Assembly: GCA_030849045.1 (NCBI GenBank)
Contig: JASAOL010000592.1
Coordinates: 124,001-188,000 of the forward strand
Length of the DNA stretch: 64,000 bases
Source: Wallacemonas rigidus
Lineage: Eukaryota > Euglenozoa > Kinetoplastea > Trypanosomatida > Trypanosomatidae
Reading direction: 5' to 3'
This document shows, piece after piece, positions 1 through 10,694 of the stretch (position 1 is its first letter; every line of letters starts with the position of its first letter). The position numbers were made by a program, and so were the translations under genes. A model generated the notes under the pieces. The model was not told where the DNA came from. It saw only the letters and a list, made by a program, of their open reading frames with translations, and ran no database searches.

Positions 1-564
1 TTTTTGTGTGTGTGTGTTGTCAAGTAGACCACGCGTGTAGCCAATAGGTTGACCCGATCTTCATATTTCGTTTCTTTCTTGTTTTTATTTGCTTTCTCTT
101 CCGCTCAGCCTAGATATTCGCGTCGTCCTGTGGTCTCGTCCCTCTCTCTCTCTTCGCTTATCGCTACCCAGACACTCGCTCCCGCAGGCGTGTGTGTGTG
201 TGTGTGTATTGGCTGCTCGGGTCTCTTTTTTGTGTGTTTCCCCTTCCTCAACCGCCCAGCGGAAGAACGCACAAGAAGATCCGCGCTAAAGGTCTGAAAA
301 CCTCACGTCAACGGGATAAGGCGCGTGGTCCCCATTTATTTTTTCGTTTCTGGTGTTTTCCCTTCTTTTCCTTGTTGCTCTCTTTTTTTGTTTTTGTTTG
401 TTTTTTTTTTTTTGGTCCGTAGAATCGTTAGCTGTGACGTTAGTTTCTTTTTTGTTGTTTTTTGTCTGTTCCCGTTCTCGATAAGAACCCACCCGTTGGC
501 AGGGTAAATACAGCGGTATTTCTTTGAGCTCACGCGTTGATCGCCCATCCACGAGTTATTAGAC
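1..564 (+). other. Upstream intergenic region / 5' UTR of the first gene
   Basis: No gene is supported here. The stretch holds a (TG)n run at about 5-18, another at about 190-208, and long T-rich tracts at 330-420 and 440-480. The tract ending at about 420 is followed by an AG at 421-422, and a second tract ends near an AG at about 483. Either could accept the spliced leader for the next gene, because no ATG lies between them and the ATG at 565. Confidence 0.6.
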
Positions 565-3500
565 ATGAAGCGAAAGAATAACGCCTTCGCCTCGCCTGTG
601 AACGCGCCGCTGAGCTTCCAGGCGTTACAGGCTGCGGACTTCCCACTCAAAAACCGCGCGAAGCTGTGTCGCAGTCAAAGCAACAACCAGGAGCAATCGC
701 AACAAGGTACGCGGCAGAGTGGCAGCGGCACGCACGCTGGTGTGTCGGAGCTCGAAGATGGACGGGGTGCGGGTAGCGCGGGGGAAGCCGCGGCGCTCAA
801 CGCTCGCATCCTCGTCAACAGCAGCGTGCCTGCCAGTCTCTTCACCACGACCGCCGCCTCGACGCAGCTGCCGGAGCCGGATGAGTCGCACAGCAGTGGT
901 GCGCGTCTGCACGAGACACTGCTCCCAGCGGATCTGGGCATACTCCGTCCAACAGCCGCCCAGCGCATGCCACAACACGGTCTACCGTCCGGCACGCACA
1001 TCCGCCGAAGACCGCGCTCCGTGGCACGCCCTGGTGCCGGTGCGCATGGCGGCCGGCACACGACTGGGGCAGCAGCAGCAGGGCGCGAAGGGGGAACGGC
1101 AGCTGGTGGCGCCGGTGCGACGTCCGCCGCGGCAGGGGGTATGAGCAACGCGTCCCTCGGCGCCAGTCCCCAGGCGGCTTTTGGATCGCCCCACCAAGTC
1201 TTCATCGCGCCGCCGGCGAAAGGCGTGGCTGGTGCGGGCGGCGGCAGTGGGGGTGGGGATACGCTGGCCCGATCGTACATGTCTTCGGAGCTTCTCTCTC
1301 TGGTGCCCGCACCGGCATCTGAGGAAGTCGGCGCCGCGGCCCCCTCAGGGGGTGCGGGTAAAGCGCGTGTCGGACACGATGCGAAGCCACTCAAGTACGT
1401 TCGCCGCGCTGCGCCATCACCCGCGCCGTCGCGGCCTGTTCGCGCTAACCGGCGTCGCCCGTTGCCCAACACCACCCTCACCGCGTCAGCCGCAGTGACC
1501 AGCACGTCAGGATCACCGACAGAGCACACGCTGGGCGGTGGTGGAAACAGCGATGTGTGGGCAGATGCGGAAGTCGTTGGCCGCCAACCCAGACCATTGT
1601 CGCGTTTTACCTTGCCCTTGAGCGGGAACAGCGCCGATGCGGATCACGTCGTATTAGGGAACAGTGGTCGCGACGATGAGGCGCGCGACGGTGGTGGGCA
1701 CGGGCCTCACATCCCTTCGTCCGGGGCCACGCCGTTTACGCGTGAGGTGCGACCGCGCTCCGCACGTCGCTTGGCAGCGCTGGCCGACGCGCCGTCGTCC
1801 TCGTCCACCCCTGCCTCACGCGCTTCCGAGACGCTTGACTTTTACCTGACGCTGTGCACAGAAGTGGGCGAGGCGCCGTCCGGGGAGTGGGTCCGTGCCT
1901 TGATAGACGCCAGCAGAGAAGGCGGTGCCGCAAGCGGTCCGCGAAAGACCCGAAAGGAGCCACTCACCGCGGAGGTCACCAAGAGCAACGCCGCCGCCAC
2001 GGCAGGCCCTTCACGCCGCACCAAGTCCCCCGGAGCGGGCGGCGGCCGACCGGCACTCAAGCGCAGCAGCAGCAGCGGTGTGGGCACCCGCGCGGCGGGC
2101 ACGACAAGCGCTAGCACAAGCGTCGGTCCTGCCTCGACGTCGGCTCCTGGGGGCGGCCAGCGACCCCCTCTGACGCGGAAGGCCAACACCGCGGCGCCGA
2201 CCAGTATTGAGGATGAAGTCCGTCTCTACTGCAAGACGCACCTCTACCCGTGTCTTCAGAAAATAGGTACGATTGAAAAATACTGTACCTCCTTGACAGA
2301 AACGCTGGAGGATTTCAAGTCCGTCTGCGAAGAGCTGCCGCCTACGGAAGCGGCCACCAAAGCACTGCTGGCGGCAGAGGTGTCGCAGACAACACACACG
2401 GGGAATGCCACATCAGGTACAAACAAGGGTGGCCGCAGCGGTCGTAGTGGACGCAGCGGTGGTCAGGCCCTCACGAGCGCGCAGCGTCTGAGTGCACAAG
2501 ATGGAGTCGCCACGCCGCCCACGGAGAGTCTGAGCGGCACCGTCAACAGCGAGGCGCCGTCCTCGCTCAATCAAATCGCCGCGCGTCTGTCTCTGAACCT
2601 CGCCAAGATGCAGGAAGGTGCGGCCGCGCTGCTCCTCACACTTGCCGAGTACGCCAAGGAAGCTCGACGACCGATCGGCAGCGTCGGTGGCGACGACACC
2701 AGCCGTGCCACAACGACGAAAAGCGGTGTAGCAGAGGCGGGGCATGAGGCGCTGAGTGAACCTCAGGGCTTCACAAAACGTCTGGCCAGAGAGGAAATCA
2801 AAACAGCCCGCTTACTGGAGTCGATTCGCGCTGAAATCGAGTCGACGCTGGCCACGAAGCCGTGTGTGCGGGTGGAGGATGCCAGTCTCTTTCAGACGCC
2901 TCTTCTCTTCTCGGCAGGAACCACGCCGACGCCGAGCGCAGCTGGGGGCCATCCGCGTACACTTGGTGAGAGCGGAAGGGCCTCGACGCTCAGCCATCGC
3001 AGCGGCACCACTGCGGCTCACAATCAGCACACACCACGCGGCGGTCTCTCCTCGAGTGCCGCGCCAGATTCGAGCCTGTTGAGTCCTTCTCCGATGGGCA
3101 CGCGTCGGCACAGTGCGGCCACGTCGGATCGTCAGCACCTTCCGCGCGGCAGTGTCGTCGCTCCCGGTCGACCGATGCTCGCACCGGTTGTCAAGCTCGT
3201 CATGCCCGCCCCCTCTTCACGGCGCAGCTCCGTTCACAACGAGCCTGCGAAGCTTGGCGCCATGCACGACAGCCCGGACCACCCGAGGTTACCGGGTAGC
3301 GGGGGCAGTCGCGGCAGCAACCACACCAGTGAAAATACGGTGTTGTTCGTCATCACCAGCCAAACGAGCCCATCCACGGCTGGTGCGCCGTTCAGCCGCC
3401 GCGGCAGCTTCGACAGCGTCTCGAGCGCTGCGTCACAGACCGCATCACCAGGCCACACGAGCCACCACGCGACGGCCGGGACGGGTGCGAGCACGCGTGT

Positions 3501-6500
3501 TGAACGCGCAGGCGCCTCCAGGACGGCGGTCGGCGGTGCAGGTCGTAGTCGCTCTGCCAGTGCCGGTGCCGGCAAAAAAGCGCGCAGTGGAGGCGCTGCC
3601 ATCAAGCGATCGGGCTCTGTCAAGACGGGCTCCACGCGTGCAGCCACTGGCGGCAGCACCAGTACCTCCCTCGTTGCCAGCAACGCGCTGCCGCTTCGCA
3701 GCTCTCTGCGCAGTTCTGTCGAGTGGCCTGATGCGGTGAACGTCAGCAGTGATCTGTCCAAGGTGCGCGATGCCACCGCGCTGTCTGCTGAACCGGGCAC
3801 CGGCTCTGCTTTACCATTCGGGCGCTCGACCGGACCCTCACGCGAGGAGCTCGAGGAGGCGCGGACGGTCTGGGACGCGATGAGCAGCTTGGCACGACAG
3901 GCGAGCCGATGCAGTGTCAGCAATGGATCGCCGAGGGCAGCGAGCTCGAGTAAGACACCTGCGCGCACCACCGCCACCGAGACAGCGACGGTGAGCACGG
4001 CAGCATCACCAGAGGCCGGTGTCAAGGCGCGTCCGTCGAGCGCCGATACACTCGCCAATGCCCTCGCCGCGTTTGATGTCGCATCGCGGCCGGAGCGCGC
4101 TAGCTCCGAGACACGACCAGCGCTCGGGAACGTCGGCGATGGGCATCTGCCCGCCACCGAACAAATCTCCGCATCGTCACCGCTGCCACTCGCCAGCCTC
4201 GGCTCGGCGACGATAGTATATGAGAGCGCAGTGCGATCGCACGCCTTGGTTCACGGCACCTCGTCGACGAACGAGGCCGAGGACAGCGCGGCAGGGGCCC
4301 ACGGGCCTATGGAGGTGCGCCGGCTCTATAACGTGAACAGCGAGGCCAGCAACAGTCTCGTTTGCTCCCCGGTGGTCGGTCTGGCGGCGCTCAGCGTCAG
4401 CAACGAGGACAACGACTCGCACGCCGTCACCAGCGTCTCCGAAGACGGCAGCGGGGTCGTCGCTCGTGAGAATCTCTCGCAGACACTCAAAGCTGCCATT
4501 GTCATCAGCACGAACGCGACAAGCACAAGCTCGCCGCCGTCGTCGGCGCGGCTTCAGCGCGAGCGCCACGCGACAGCCGCGTATCAGCGTCGTGGTCGCT
4601 CGCAGTCGATTCTTCAGGTTGCCCCGGCGAACGAGAAGGACATGGTCGCAGTGAAGCTCATTATGGCATACTTCCGACGCTTCAAAGCGCGTAAGCAGCT
4701 CGCCGCTCGGCTAGCGCAGCAGCAGCACGAGAGAGAGGAGCAGAAGCTCGCCCAGCAGCGGCGTGTGTGTGAGCAGCGGGTGGTGCATTTTGTGTGGTCG
4801 CTCGTGCAGCGCCGCCGTACACGGAAGGCGGTGGCCGCGGCGAAACGTGAAAAGCAGCGTGAGGCGATGATGACGGCCGCCGCGGAGGCTGAGCGTGGGG
4901 CGACGGCGAGCAGCTCCGCCGCCGCCGCCAAGGCCAATGCCGGGAAGGGGAAGGCGCTGACCTCCCGCGAGCGTCTCCAACTCGCCAAGGAGCAGCGTGA
5001 GGCGATGCGCAAGGACAGCGGCGGCGCGGGCGCGGCGTCCTCAGCCACGGCACGACTCCCGGCCACCCCCTCCCCTTCGACAGCAACCGCCGCGGCAACG
5101 AGCCCGTCCGTCGCGCCCATTGTCGCCACCGTGCCTAGCCTGCCTCTCGCTGAGAACGGCATTACCACGAACGCGATTGCGAACTACAACCGCGATGGGG
5201 ACAGCTTTGAAGTCGCCGTCCTACACCGTCTGCTGCTCGCCCCGAAGGCCCTGCTGTTCGCCGTGCGCATGGCGATTGATGCGTACCCGATGAGGCCGCC
5301 CATGGCGTACGCGAAGGCCCCAGAAGACATTCGCCGTGGAGACACCTCGATCTCGCCAGAGCGTGCGAGCCAAACGCCGGAGCGCGACGATCCCGAAGGT
5401 CTCTGGAACACCAAACGTACGGCGAGTGGCTCGCACAGCGCACCAGACTCCGTGCAGGACGGCAAGGATCGCCAAGAAGGTGTATTCCGTGTCCCTTACG
5501 CGGTGCTGCGGCCTTACGTGACGTACTACGCGGAGCTCTCCGCCCCTTCGTCATCGACGTGTGTGACGAGTGGTACCAGTGAGAACGCACAGTCGGCGGC
5601 GCAGAAGCAGACAGAGGTGCAGTTGCGAAACGCTCTTGGCGGCGCGTCTGCCGCGCTGCAGGTGCCGCGCTCGGTGCGCTACGACAGTTTCGTCGATGTG
5701 GACGAGCTCCGCCACGAGACGCCCGTTGTGAAGCCATTTGCCCGTCCTTTTGAGAATTGGGGCTCCGCGCACAACCTCGTGCGTCGCACCTTTACCGCTG
5801 CTGCCATGTACGCGTGGAAGCTCATCTTCAGTCACACCCCACACGACGACTACAAGCAGCGGCAGCTACGTGGGCGTGATGAGCAGGCGGCGCGGCTCGA
5901 CCGTGTGGATCAGCGCAACCGCATGATCCTTGCGTGTTATGCGGTGCACAGTGAGCGTGAGTGGCTGCGTGAGGCGAGCAAAGACCTCAGCTTCGTCGGC
6001 CAGATCTTCAATCCGAAGCGATCGATGGACCCGAACGACCCAGATCTGGAGCGGCACTGTCGCGAAACGTACGAGTTTGTCGAGGACTTCCTCTATCAGT
6101 GTTTTCCAACGGTGTCCTCTCTTGACGAGGTGCCCTCCTTCCTTGTCGGTGCGGGGCTCTTCTTTGTGTTGAAGGAAGTCTTCCAATGGCGCGCAGACGC
6201 ACCAGACTCGGCCGTGGTGCTCAAGCAGGTGCCCGGTTGGGTCCTGTCTTGTGATCAGCTCACTGCCCCTCGGCGCGCCGTGCAGGCGCAGCGCGAGACC
6301 TTCCTTGATGCGCACCCGGATGTGGCCATGTTCCACGACGGTCATGACACGCACAGTAAGAACCGCATAGGGAAATATTGGCTCGTGTACAAGGGCCCGA
6401 CGACGGACGCGAATGCCGAGCTGACAAAATTCAATGCGCAGCCCGTCGACATGTACTTGACAGGCTTCCAACACTTTGAGATGCTGCGGTACGAGCAGCT

Positions 6501-7533
6501 GTCGCTCCTGCAGCGCATTGCCCGCTGGATCTACGAGCAGCGGCCAGCGACTGAGCCGAAGGTGAACAACGTATTCAGTCCGCTCTTACCGCAGCAATCC
6601 ATGGAAGTGACAACGAGTCTTACGCAAACGTCTGCCGCGAGCGCGGCCGCGCAGCAATTCCTGAGTCGCCGCGCTGGTGGCACTGACGATCACAGCGCGT
6701 TGGCTTACACGGTGCCCGATGCGCTTTCGGACAGTGCGGAGGCACCAGTCGGGGCCGCTGGCATGCGATACGGCTCCAGCGCCACGTCTCCCAGTCAGCT
6801 TGCCTTGGCGACGGGTGAGGGCGACGGCTCCCGTCGCCGCTTCTCCGATACGCCGGGTGCGGACGAACTGCACCTGCTGCACGCCTCCGTGAGTGGGGCG
6901 TCGTTGATTCACGACCGTTTGACCGAGTCCACGCGTGCCGGCGCGGACTTTGTTACCAGCGTGCTTGGAAGTGGCACGGGTCGACATCAGAAGCAGCTCA
7001 CGCCGGCCGAGCGTCGGCAAGACGCGGAGGAGGCCAAGAAGGAGAAACAGATTTTACCCGTCAAGCTTGTCGCCATTCCGTCCACGGCTCTGCAGGCTGT
7101 GAAGCAGAAGCAGCAGCAGCAGCACGCGCATACGCAGGGCACCCGCACCGGCGGCGCGACCTCGTCCACCTCAAGCACGCCGAGCCGCCACGCCCTCGGT
7201 GGAGCGAGTGCGCCAGATAGGCGATTTGTCTGCGACTACGAGCACGAGCAGTTCATCAAGCAACGTCAGCAGAAGGTCTCGGCGGCTCTGTCGCGCTACC
7301 TCGAGGGGATCGGCAGCACGGGCGCCGCGTCCGAAGTCGCCCGTACCGACAAGCTGAGCAGGAAGATCACCGCCGCCTCCACTGTGGAGACGGAGAAGGC
7401 AAGCGTGCCCGGGTCGGAGTTCATGTTGGTCTATCCCAAAAACTTTTTGGTTGACCTCAGCGAAAAGCTGACCTACGAGCTACTGGGCCTGCGACTGCAC
7501 CTCAGTGTGTGTGAAGAGTTGGATGCCGTTTAA
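565..7533 (+). CDS. Giant low-complexity protein with IQ-like helix and conserved C-terminal third (unknown function)
   Basis: I do not recognise this 2322-residue protein. The N-terminal 1350 residues are mostly Ser/Ala/Gly/Thr-rich and probably disordered. They are broken by two ordered islands: a helical stretch at about 550-610 with paired Cys and Leu residues, and another at about 675-705. Around 1358-1440 is a long basic, Gln-rich helix beginning IMAYFRRFKARKQLAAR, which resembles a degenerate calmodulin-binding IQ motif (inference). The part most like a folded domain is about 1545-2000: long, lower in repeats, rich in Trp, Tyr and Phe, with a segment ETYEFVEDFLYQCFP. The last 70 residues also look folded and end in EELDAV. 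There are no membrane segments or signal peptide. The start is the first ATG after the pyrimidine tracts. A cytoskeletal scaffold is possible but not shown. Confidence 0.85.
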   Translation: MKRKNNAFASPVNAPLSFQALQAADFPLKNRAKLCRSQSNNQEQSQQGTRQSGSGTHAGVSELEDGRGAGSAGEAAALNARILVNSSVPASLFTTTAASTQLPEPDESHSSGARLHETLLPADLGILRPTAAQRMPQHGLPSGTHIRRRPRSVARPGAGAHGGRHTTGAAAAGREGGTAAGGAGATSAAAGGMSNASLGASPQAAFGSPHQVFIAPPAKGVAGAGGGSGGGDTLARSYMSSELLSLVPAPASEEVGAAAPSGGAGKARVGHDAKPLKYVRRAAPSPAPSRPVRANRRRPLPNTTLTASAAVTSTSGSPTEHTLGGGGNSDVWADAEVVGRQPRPLSRFTLPLSGNSADADHVVLGNSGRDDEARDGGGHGPHIPSSGATPFTREVRPRSARRLAALADAPSSSSTPASRASETLDFYLTLCTEVGEAPSGEWVRALIDASREGGAASGPRKTRKEPLTAEVTKSNAAATAGPSRRTKSPGAGGGRPALKRSSSSGVGTRAAGTTSASTSVGPASTSAPGGGQRPPLTRKANTAAPTSIEDEVRLYCKTHLYPCLQKIGTIEKYCTSLTETLEDFKSVCEELPPTEAATKALLAAEVSQTTHTGNATSGTNKGGRSGRSGRSGGQALTSAQRLSAQDGVATPPTESLSGTVNSEAPSSLNQIAARLSLNLAKMQEGAAALLLTLAEYAKEARRPIGSVGGDDTSRATTTKSGVAEAGHEALSEPQGFTKRLAREEIKTARLLESIRAEIESTLATKPCVRVEDASLFQTPLLFSAGTTPTPSAAGGHPRTLGESGRASTLSHRSGTTAAHNQHTPRGGLSSSAAPDSSLLSPSPMGTRRHSAATSDRQHLPRGSVVAPGRPMLAPVVKLVMPAPSSRRSSVHNEPAKLGAMHDSPDHPRLPGSGGSRGSNHTSENTVLFVITSQTSPSTAGAPFSRRGSFDSVSSAASQTASPGHTSHHATAGTGASTRVERAGASRTAVGGAGRSRSASAGAGKKARSGGAAIKRSGSVKTGSTRAATGGSTSTSLVASNALPLRSSLRSSVEWPDAVNVSSDLSKVRDATALSAEPGTGSALPFGRSTGPSREELEEARTVWDAMSSLARQASRCSVSNGSPRAASSSKTPARTTATETATVSTAASPEAGVKARPSSADTLANALAAFDVASRPERASSETRPALGNVGDGHLPATEQISASSPLPLASLGSATIVYESAVRSHALVHGTSSTNEAEDSAAGAHGPMEVRRLYNVNSEASNSLVCSPVVGLAALSVSNEDNDSHAVTSVSEDGSGVVARENLSQTLKAAIVISTNATSTSSPPSSARLQRERHATAAYQRRGRSQSILQVAPANEKDMVAVKLIMAYFRRFKARKQLAARLAQQQHEREEQKLAQQRRVCEQRVVHFVWSLVQRRRTRKAVAAAKREKQREAMMTAAAEAERGATASSSAAAAKANAGKGKALTSRERLQLAKEQREAMRKDSGGAGAASSATARLPATPSPSTATAAATSPSVAPIVATVPSLPLAENGITTNAIANYNRDGDSFEVAVLHRLLLAPKALLFAVRMAIDAYPMRPPMAYAKAPEDIRRGDTSISPERASQTPERDDPEGLWNTKRTASGSHSAPDSVQDGKDRQEGVFRVPYAVLRPYVTYYAELSAPSSSTCVTSGTSENAQSAAQKQTEVQLRNALGGASAALQVPRSVRYDSFVDVDELRHETPVVKPFARPFENWGSAHNLVRRTFTAAAMYAWKLIFSHTPHDDYKQRQLRGRDEQAARLDRVDQRNRMILACYAVHSEREWLREASKDLSFVGQIFNPKRSMDPNDPDLERHCRETYEFVEDFLYQCFPTVSSLDEVPSFLVGAGLFFVLKEVFQWRADAPDSAVVLKQVPGWVLSCDQLTAPRRAVQAQRETFLDAHPDVAMFHDGHDTHSKNRIGKYWLVYKGPTTDANAELTKFNAQPVDMYLTGFQHFEMLRYEQLSLLQRIARWIYEQRPATEPKVNNVFSPLLPQQSMEVTTSLTQTSAASAAAQQFLSRRAGGTDDHSALAYTVPDALSDSAEAPVGAAGMRYGSSATSPSQLALATGEGDGSRRRFSDTPGADELHLLHASVSGASLIHDRLTESTRAGADFVTSVLGSGTGRHQKQLTPAERRQDAEEAKKEKQILPVKLVAIPSTALQAVKQKQQQQHAHTQGTRTGGATSSTSSTPSRHALGGASAPDRRFVCDYEHEQFIKQRQQKVSAALSRYLEGIGSTGAASEVARTDKLSRKITAASTVETEKASVPGSEFMLVYPKNFLVDLSEKLTYELLGLRLHLSVCEELDAV

Positions 7534-8918
7534 CTGCGTTATCACTTGTCGGGATTTATGTGTGTGTGTGTGTGTGTTTCCCGAGTATGCGGCAAAGACT
7601 TCACTTGAAGTTGATTATTTCGTGTTTGTGTGTTTGCAATGACTAGCCTTTTCATCATTGTATCTTCTTAGATTTCTTTTCTCTTTTCATTTTCCCATCT
7701 CTTCGCTTCGGGTGTGCAAAGCAACGTCCACCACCTGCGCCAGATGCACCTCGCATGGCCATTTCACCGTCTGGCTCATCGCAGCTCCTTTCTTGGTGTT
7801 CGACTCGATTTTCTGTTGATTTTTTTTTGGTTTTTCTCTTTCAACTGCGCTGGGGTTTTTTTTTCTCTCTCTCTCTCTCGTTTGTGCGGTGAGACTTCTG
7901 CGACGCGATGTTCAAAGCGTGCAGAGAACCTGCTCGCTGACCGAACCGGTACACACTCTTGTTTCGTCTCGCGTGTGATGTTGTTGCTGTTTTCCCTCCT
8001 CTACTTTGGATGGATGCGTCGTGCAGATCACACTTTTTTTGTTGTTGTTGTTGTCGTCGTCGTTGGTTTTTGATTTTCTTCCTTGTCTTGATTGAGAGAC
8101 GTATGACGGGCGTCAAGGCATCGCAAGGACAAAGATGGAACGCCTCCGTAGAAGTACAGATCCACTTTTTTTTGTTGCGGNCAGTTTCACGGTGGGTTCA
8201 GATTCGCCCATCCTCACATGCTCTTCGCGCTGAAGACACGGCTCGCACGAAACAACAAAAAAAGCACATTCGACTCTCAAACACGCACAAGTGTCGTCGC
8301 TTGTACGGACTGTCAGAGGTGAGTCGCGCCCGTCTCTTCTCGTTCGGGATGCCAACAGCCTGACGCCGTAGTCATGGTAACTGCTCACGTCTGTGAGGCT
8401 GTGTGTGTCTGTGCGGGCGCTATCTGTGTGGCTCTCCATTTCAAGAGAACCTCTTGTTGTGTCTATGCACTCCGGCTCTCTTTTTCGCGATCTGCCAAAC
8501 CGATTTCCCTACCTGGTGTGTCGTACACGAAGTACTTGCGAAAACTCAATCATCCTTCTCAACACATCCTGCTTTCTCTCTGTTGTCGTGCTCACACTGA
8601 ACAGTCGTGCGTGCGTACGCTCTGTAGTCCTCACACACACACACACACAAAGCCGACATTGAGAAAAAAAAAACGTGTTGGAGTGATCATCTACTTATCT
8701 CGCTCTCGGCAACCTAGTCTGTTATCACAGAAACTCCGCGAATAAGAACTGCAAAGCAAAACAAAGAAAAAAAGTGCACCTGTGTGTCGATGCGCCGTCT
8801 AGTTCTTGTTCCGCTCACCGCAGCGCTGCGAACGCCGCATTGGCACGCGACGACAACACTAACCTCTTCCACACCCACAGCGACGAGTGGGACGAAGGCG
8901 GCGCTCTCTCCGGTCACC
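7534..8918 (+). other. Intergenic region with (TG)n and one undetermined base
   Basis: No supported gene lies in this 1.4-kb gap. It contains a (TG)n run at about 7559-7577, T-rich tracts at 7815-7885 and 8030-8070, an (AC)n run at about 8632-8650, and a single N at 8181 that marks an unresolved base. A pyrimidine-rich tract ends in an AG at about 8822, which would place the next gene's 5' end just inside this region. Confidence 0.55.
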
Positions 8919-9698
8919 ATGGTCACCCAGCAACGCACGAGCTCGTCGCTCTCCTCATCTTCCTCATCACCCACGCGGCGATCACGCAGTAGCGGTGCCA
9001 GTAGTTCAGCACGTGCGTCACCTCCCCAGGGTGCATCAGGCGATGAATTCGCTGTCTCTCTCTACGGCGACGAGGACGCGGCTGCCAATGCGCCACTCTC
9101 AGCGATCGATCGACTCGCTCAGCGGCGAGACACGGTTTTGCCGTGGGAAGCGCGACGCGCCGCCGTCTCGTACAAGGTCTGCTCCACCGACTGGAAGTTC
9201 CTCGACCGCGCATTGTCTGCGCTGATGGAAATGGACGCCGAGGAGGTGAGCACGCGTTCTGTGAAGCTCAGTGGGCGTGATCTTCTGAGCGACGTGGTTC
9301 ACCCGGTGGTAGCCCTGCGCCGCACAGCAAAGAGTCGCAAGAGGGGTAGTGCCACCGCGCGCCGGTCACGCACCACGCGCGCTGCCTGCGTTGAAAGCCC
9401 CGTGAGCGCGTCTGTACGAGCTAACCAGGTACTAGATGACGTGTGCGCGCCGGTGGAAGAAAGCGGATCGGTGAGGAGCTGTGAAACGGCCACAGCGTCA
9501 ACAACGGCACACGCTGCAGGTGCGGACGTCGTGGCGGCGGTCGCGTCTCGTCGAAAACGCGGCGTGCAGAAGAGCGACATCGTCGTTCCCACACGGACGG
9601 CGAGCTGTCCATCCTCGTCGTCGACAGGCGACCAGAGCGCGGCAGTGGCGTCGAACAAGCCTCGTCGACGTGGAAAACGCACAACGGTACGTCTGTAG
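8919..9698 (+). CDS. Small basic protein of unknown function
   Basis: This encodes about 259 residues with no family I recognise. The first 40 residues are Ser-rich. A more conserved-looking core runs from about 45 to 125 and includes LPWEARRAAVSYKV and a Trp-Lys-Phe-Leu-Asp helix. The remainder is basic, with a KSRKRG cluster and a terminal RRRGKR patch that could serve as nuclear localisation signals (inference). The start is uncertain. An in-frame ATG at 8790 would add 43 residues, but a pyrimidine tract with an AG near 8822 lies between the two, so the ATG at 8919 is preferred. High GC at third positions like the neighbours supports real coding. It could be a chromatin or kinetochore-type basic protein, but nothing proves that. 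Confidence 0.6.
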   Translation: MVTQQRTSSSLSSSSSSPTRRSRSSGASSSARASPPQGASGDEFAVSLYGDEDAAANAPLSAIDRLAQRRDTVLPWEARRAAVSYKVCSTDWKFLDRALSALMEMDAEEVSTRSVKLSGRDLLSDVVHPVVALRRTAKSRKRGSATARRSRTTRAACVESPVSASVRANQVLDDVCAPVEESGSVRSCETATASTTAHAAGADVVAAVASRRKRGVQKSDIVVPTRTASCPSSSSTGDQSAAVASNKPRRRGKRTTVRL

Positions 9699-10694
9699 CA
9701 CGTGCTCTGTCATTGCGTCCTTTCACTCATGCCATTGTTTGGATTTGTGTGTTTTTTTTTTCTCTCTCTCTCTCTCTCTCGTTTCACACCGGGTTCGTTA
9801 AACCCATAAGTGGATTCATGTTTGTCATCCATTGATTTGATTTGACTTTTTTTCTTATTTTGTAAAAAGAAGAATGCGCTTCACGTTTTTTTTTTTTGTT
9901 TCGGTTTTTTTGTATTTTTCCAAGTTGACTGTGGCCTGTCCCCTACTGCTGCCATCATTGCGTGCGTGTGTTTTCCCTCCTCCTATGTCGCCGTTGTTGT
10001 GAACCAAGGTGCGGTATATTGTCAGGTTCTGGCGACGCGACCGGGCGAGCGTGCTGTACTGGCCATTATCACACCTCCTTTTTACGCCCGCCCGTTTTTT
10101 CTCTTGTACCTCAACTCCACTCGTTTTCACTCTTCTTTTCTTTCCTTTTTTCTCACATTTTGTGTGTGAGACACGCTCATTTTGAGATGCTTCTTCCTCC
10201 TGTATACCAACGCGCGCACGCAGTATTATTGTATTTTTTTCTTTCCAAAAAAAAAAAAAAAAAGCCCCCCCCCCCCCCCCCCCTATTATACCCACTGTGT
10301 GTTAGCCAGGCAGGGGAGCGTTGCTTCCCAACATCAGCACTCGCGACGCCACGACGAACGAAAAAGAAAAGTGTGTGTGATGTCTGCCACGTCTTTCGCA
10401 CCTCCTGTTGTACACATTAGCCTGATGGTTCTCTCTCCATCCATGTTGTTGTTGTCGTTGGCCACATCACGGCTGCGATCGTTGGCCGGTGCTCTTTATT
10501 TCATCTCACTGTCTGTCCCACGACTTCCTCCTTTCCGTTCTCATACTTCTCTTTTCTTTTTTTCCTTTTGTGGGTGGGTGTTCTTGATTGACTACTGCTT
10601 CTCCTAGGTGATTTCGGCGTTCTTTTCTTGTTTGGTCACCTTCGCGCACTTCCTCACACACACACACATACCACATCCCTTCGCTCTGTGTGAT
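9699..10694 (+). other. Intergenic region with homopolymer block; CTU2 splice acceptor
   Basis: No gene is supported. The gap holds a (TC)n run at about 9760-9780, T-rich tracts at 9845-9920, and an unusual block of 17 A, one G and 19 C at 10247-10283. A pyrimidine tract ending CTTCTCCTAG puts the likely spliced-leader acceptor at 10606-10607. The next ATG downstream is the one at 10695. Confidence 0.6.
10606..10607 (+). promoter_or_regulatory. Putative spliced-leader acceptor AG for CTU2
   Basis: This AG closes the pyrimidine-rich stretch CTGCTTCTCCTAG. No other ATG occurs between it and 10695, so it fixes the CTU2 start and rules out a longer N-terminus. Confidence 0.5.

Noticed and set aside
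8181-8181. Undetermined base
   Set aside because: Lies in intergenic DNA and affects no gene call; recorded only as a quality mark.
9786-9805. GGGTTCGTTAAACCC, resembling a tRNA T-arm
   Set aside because: T-loop does not follow the GTTCRA pattern, and no acceptor, D- or anticodon arm lies upstream.
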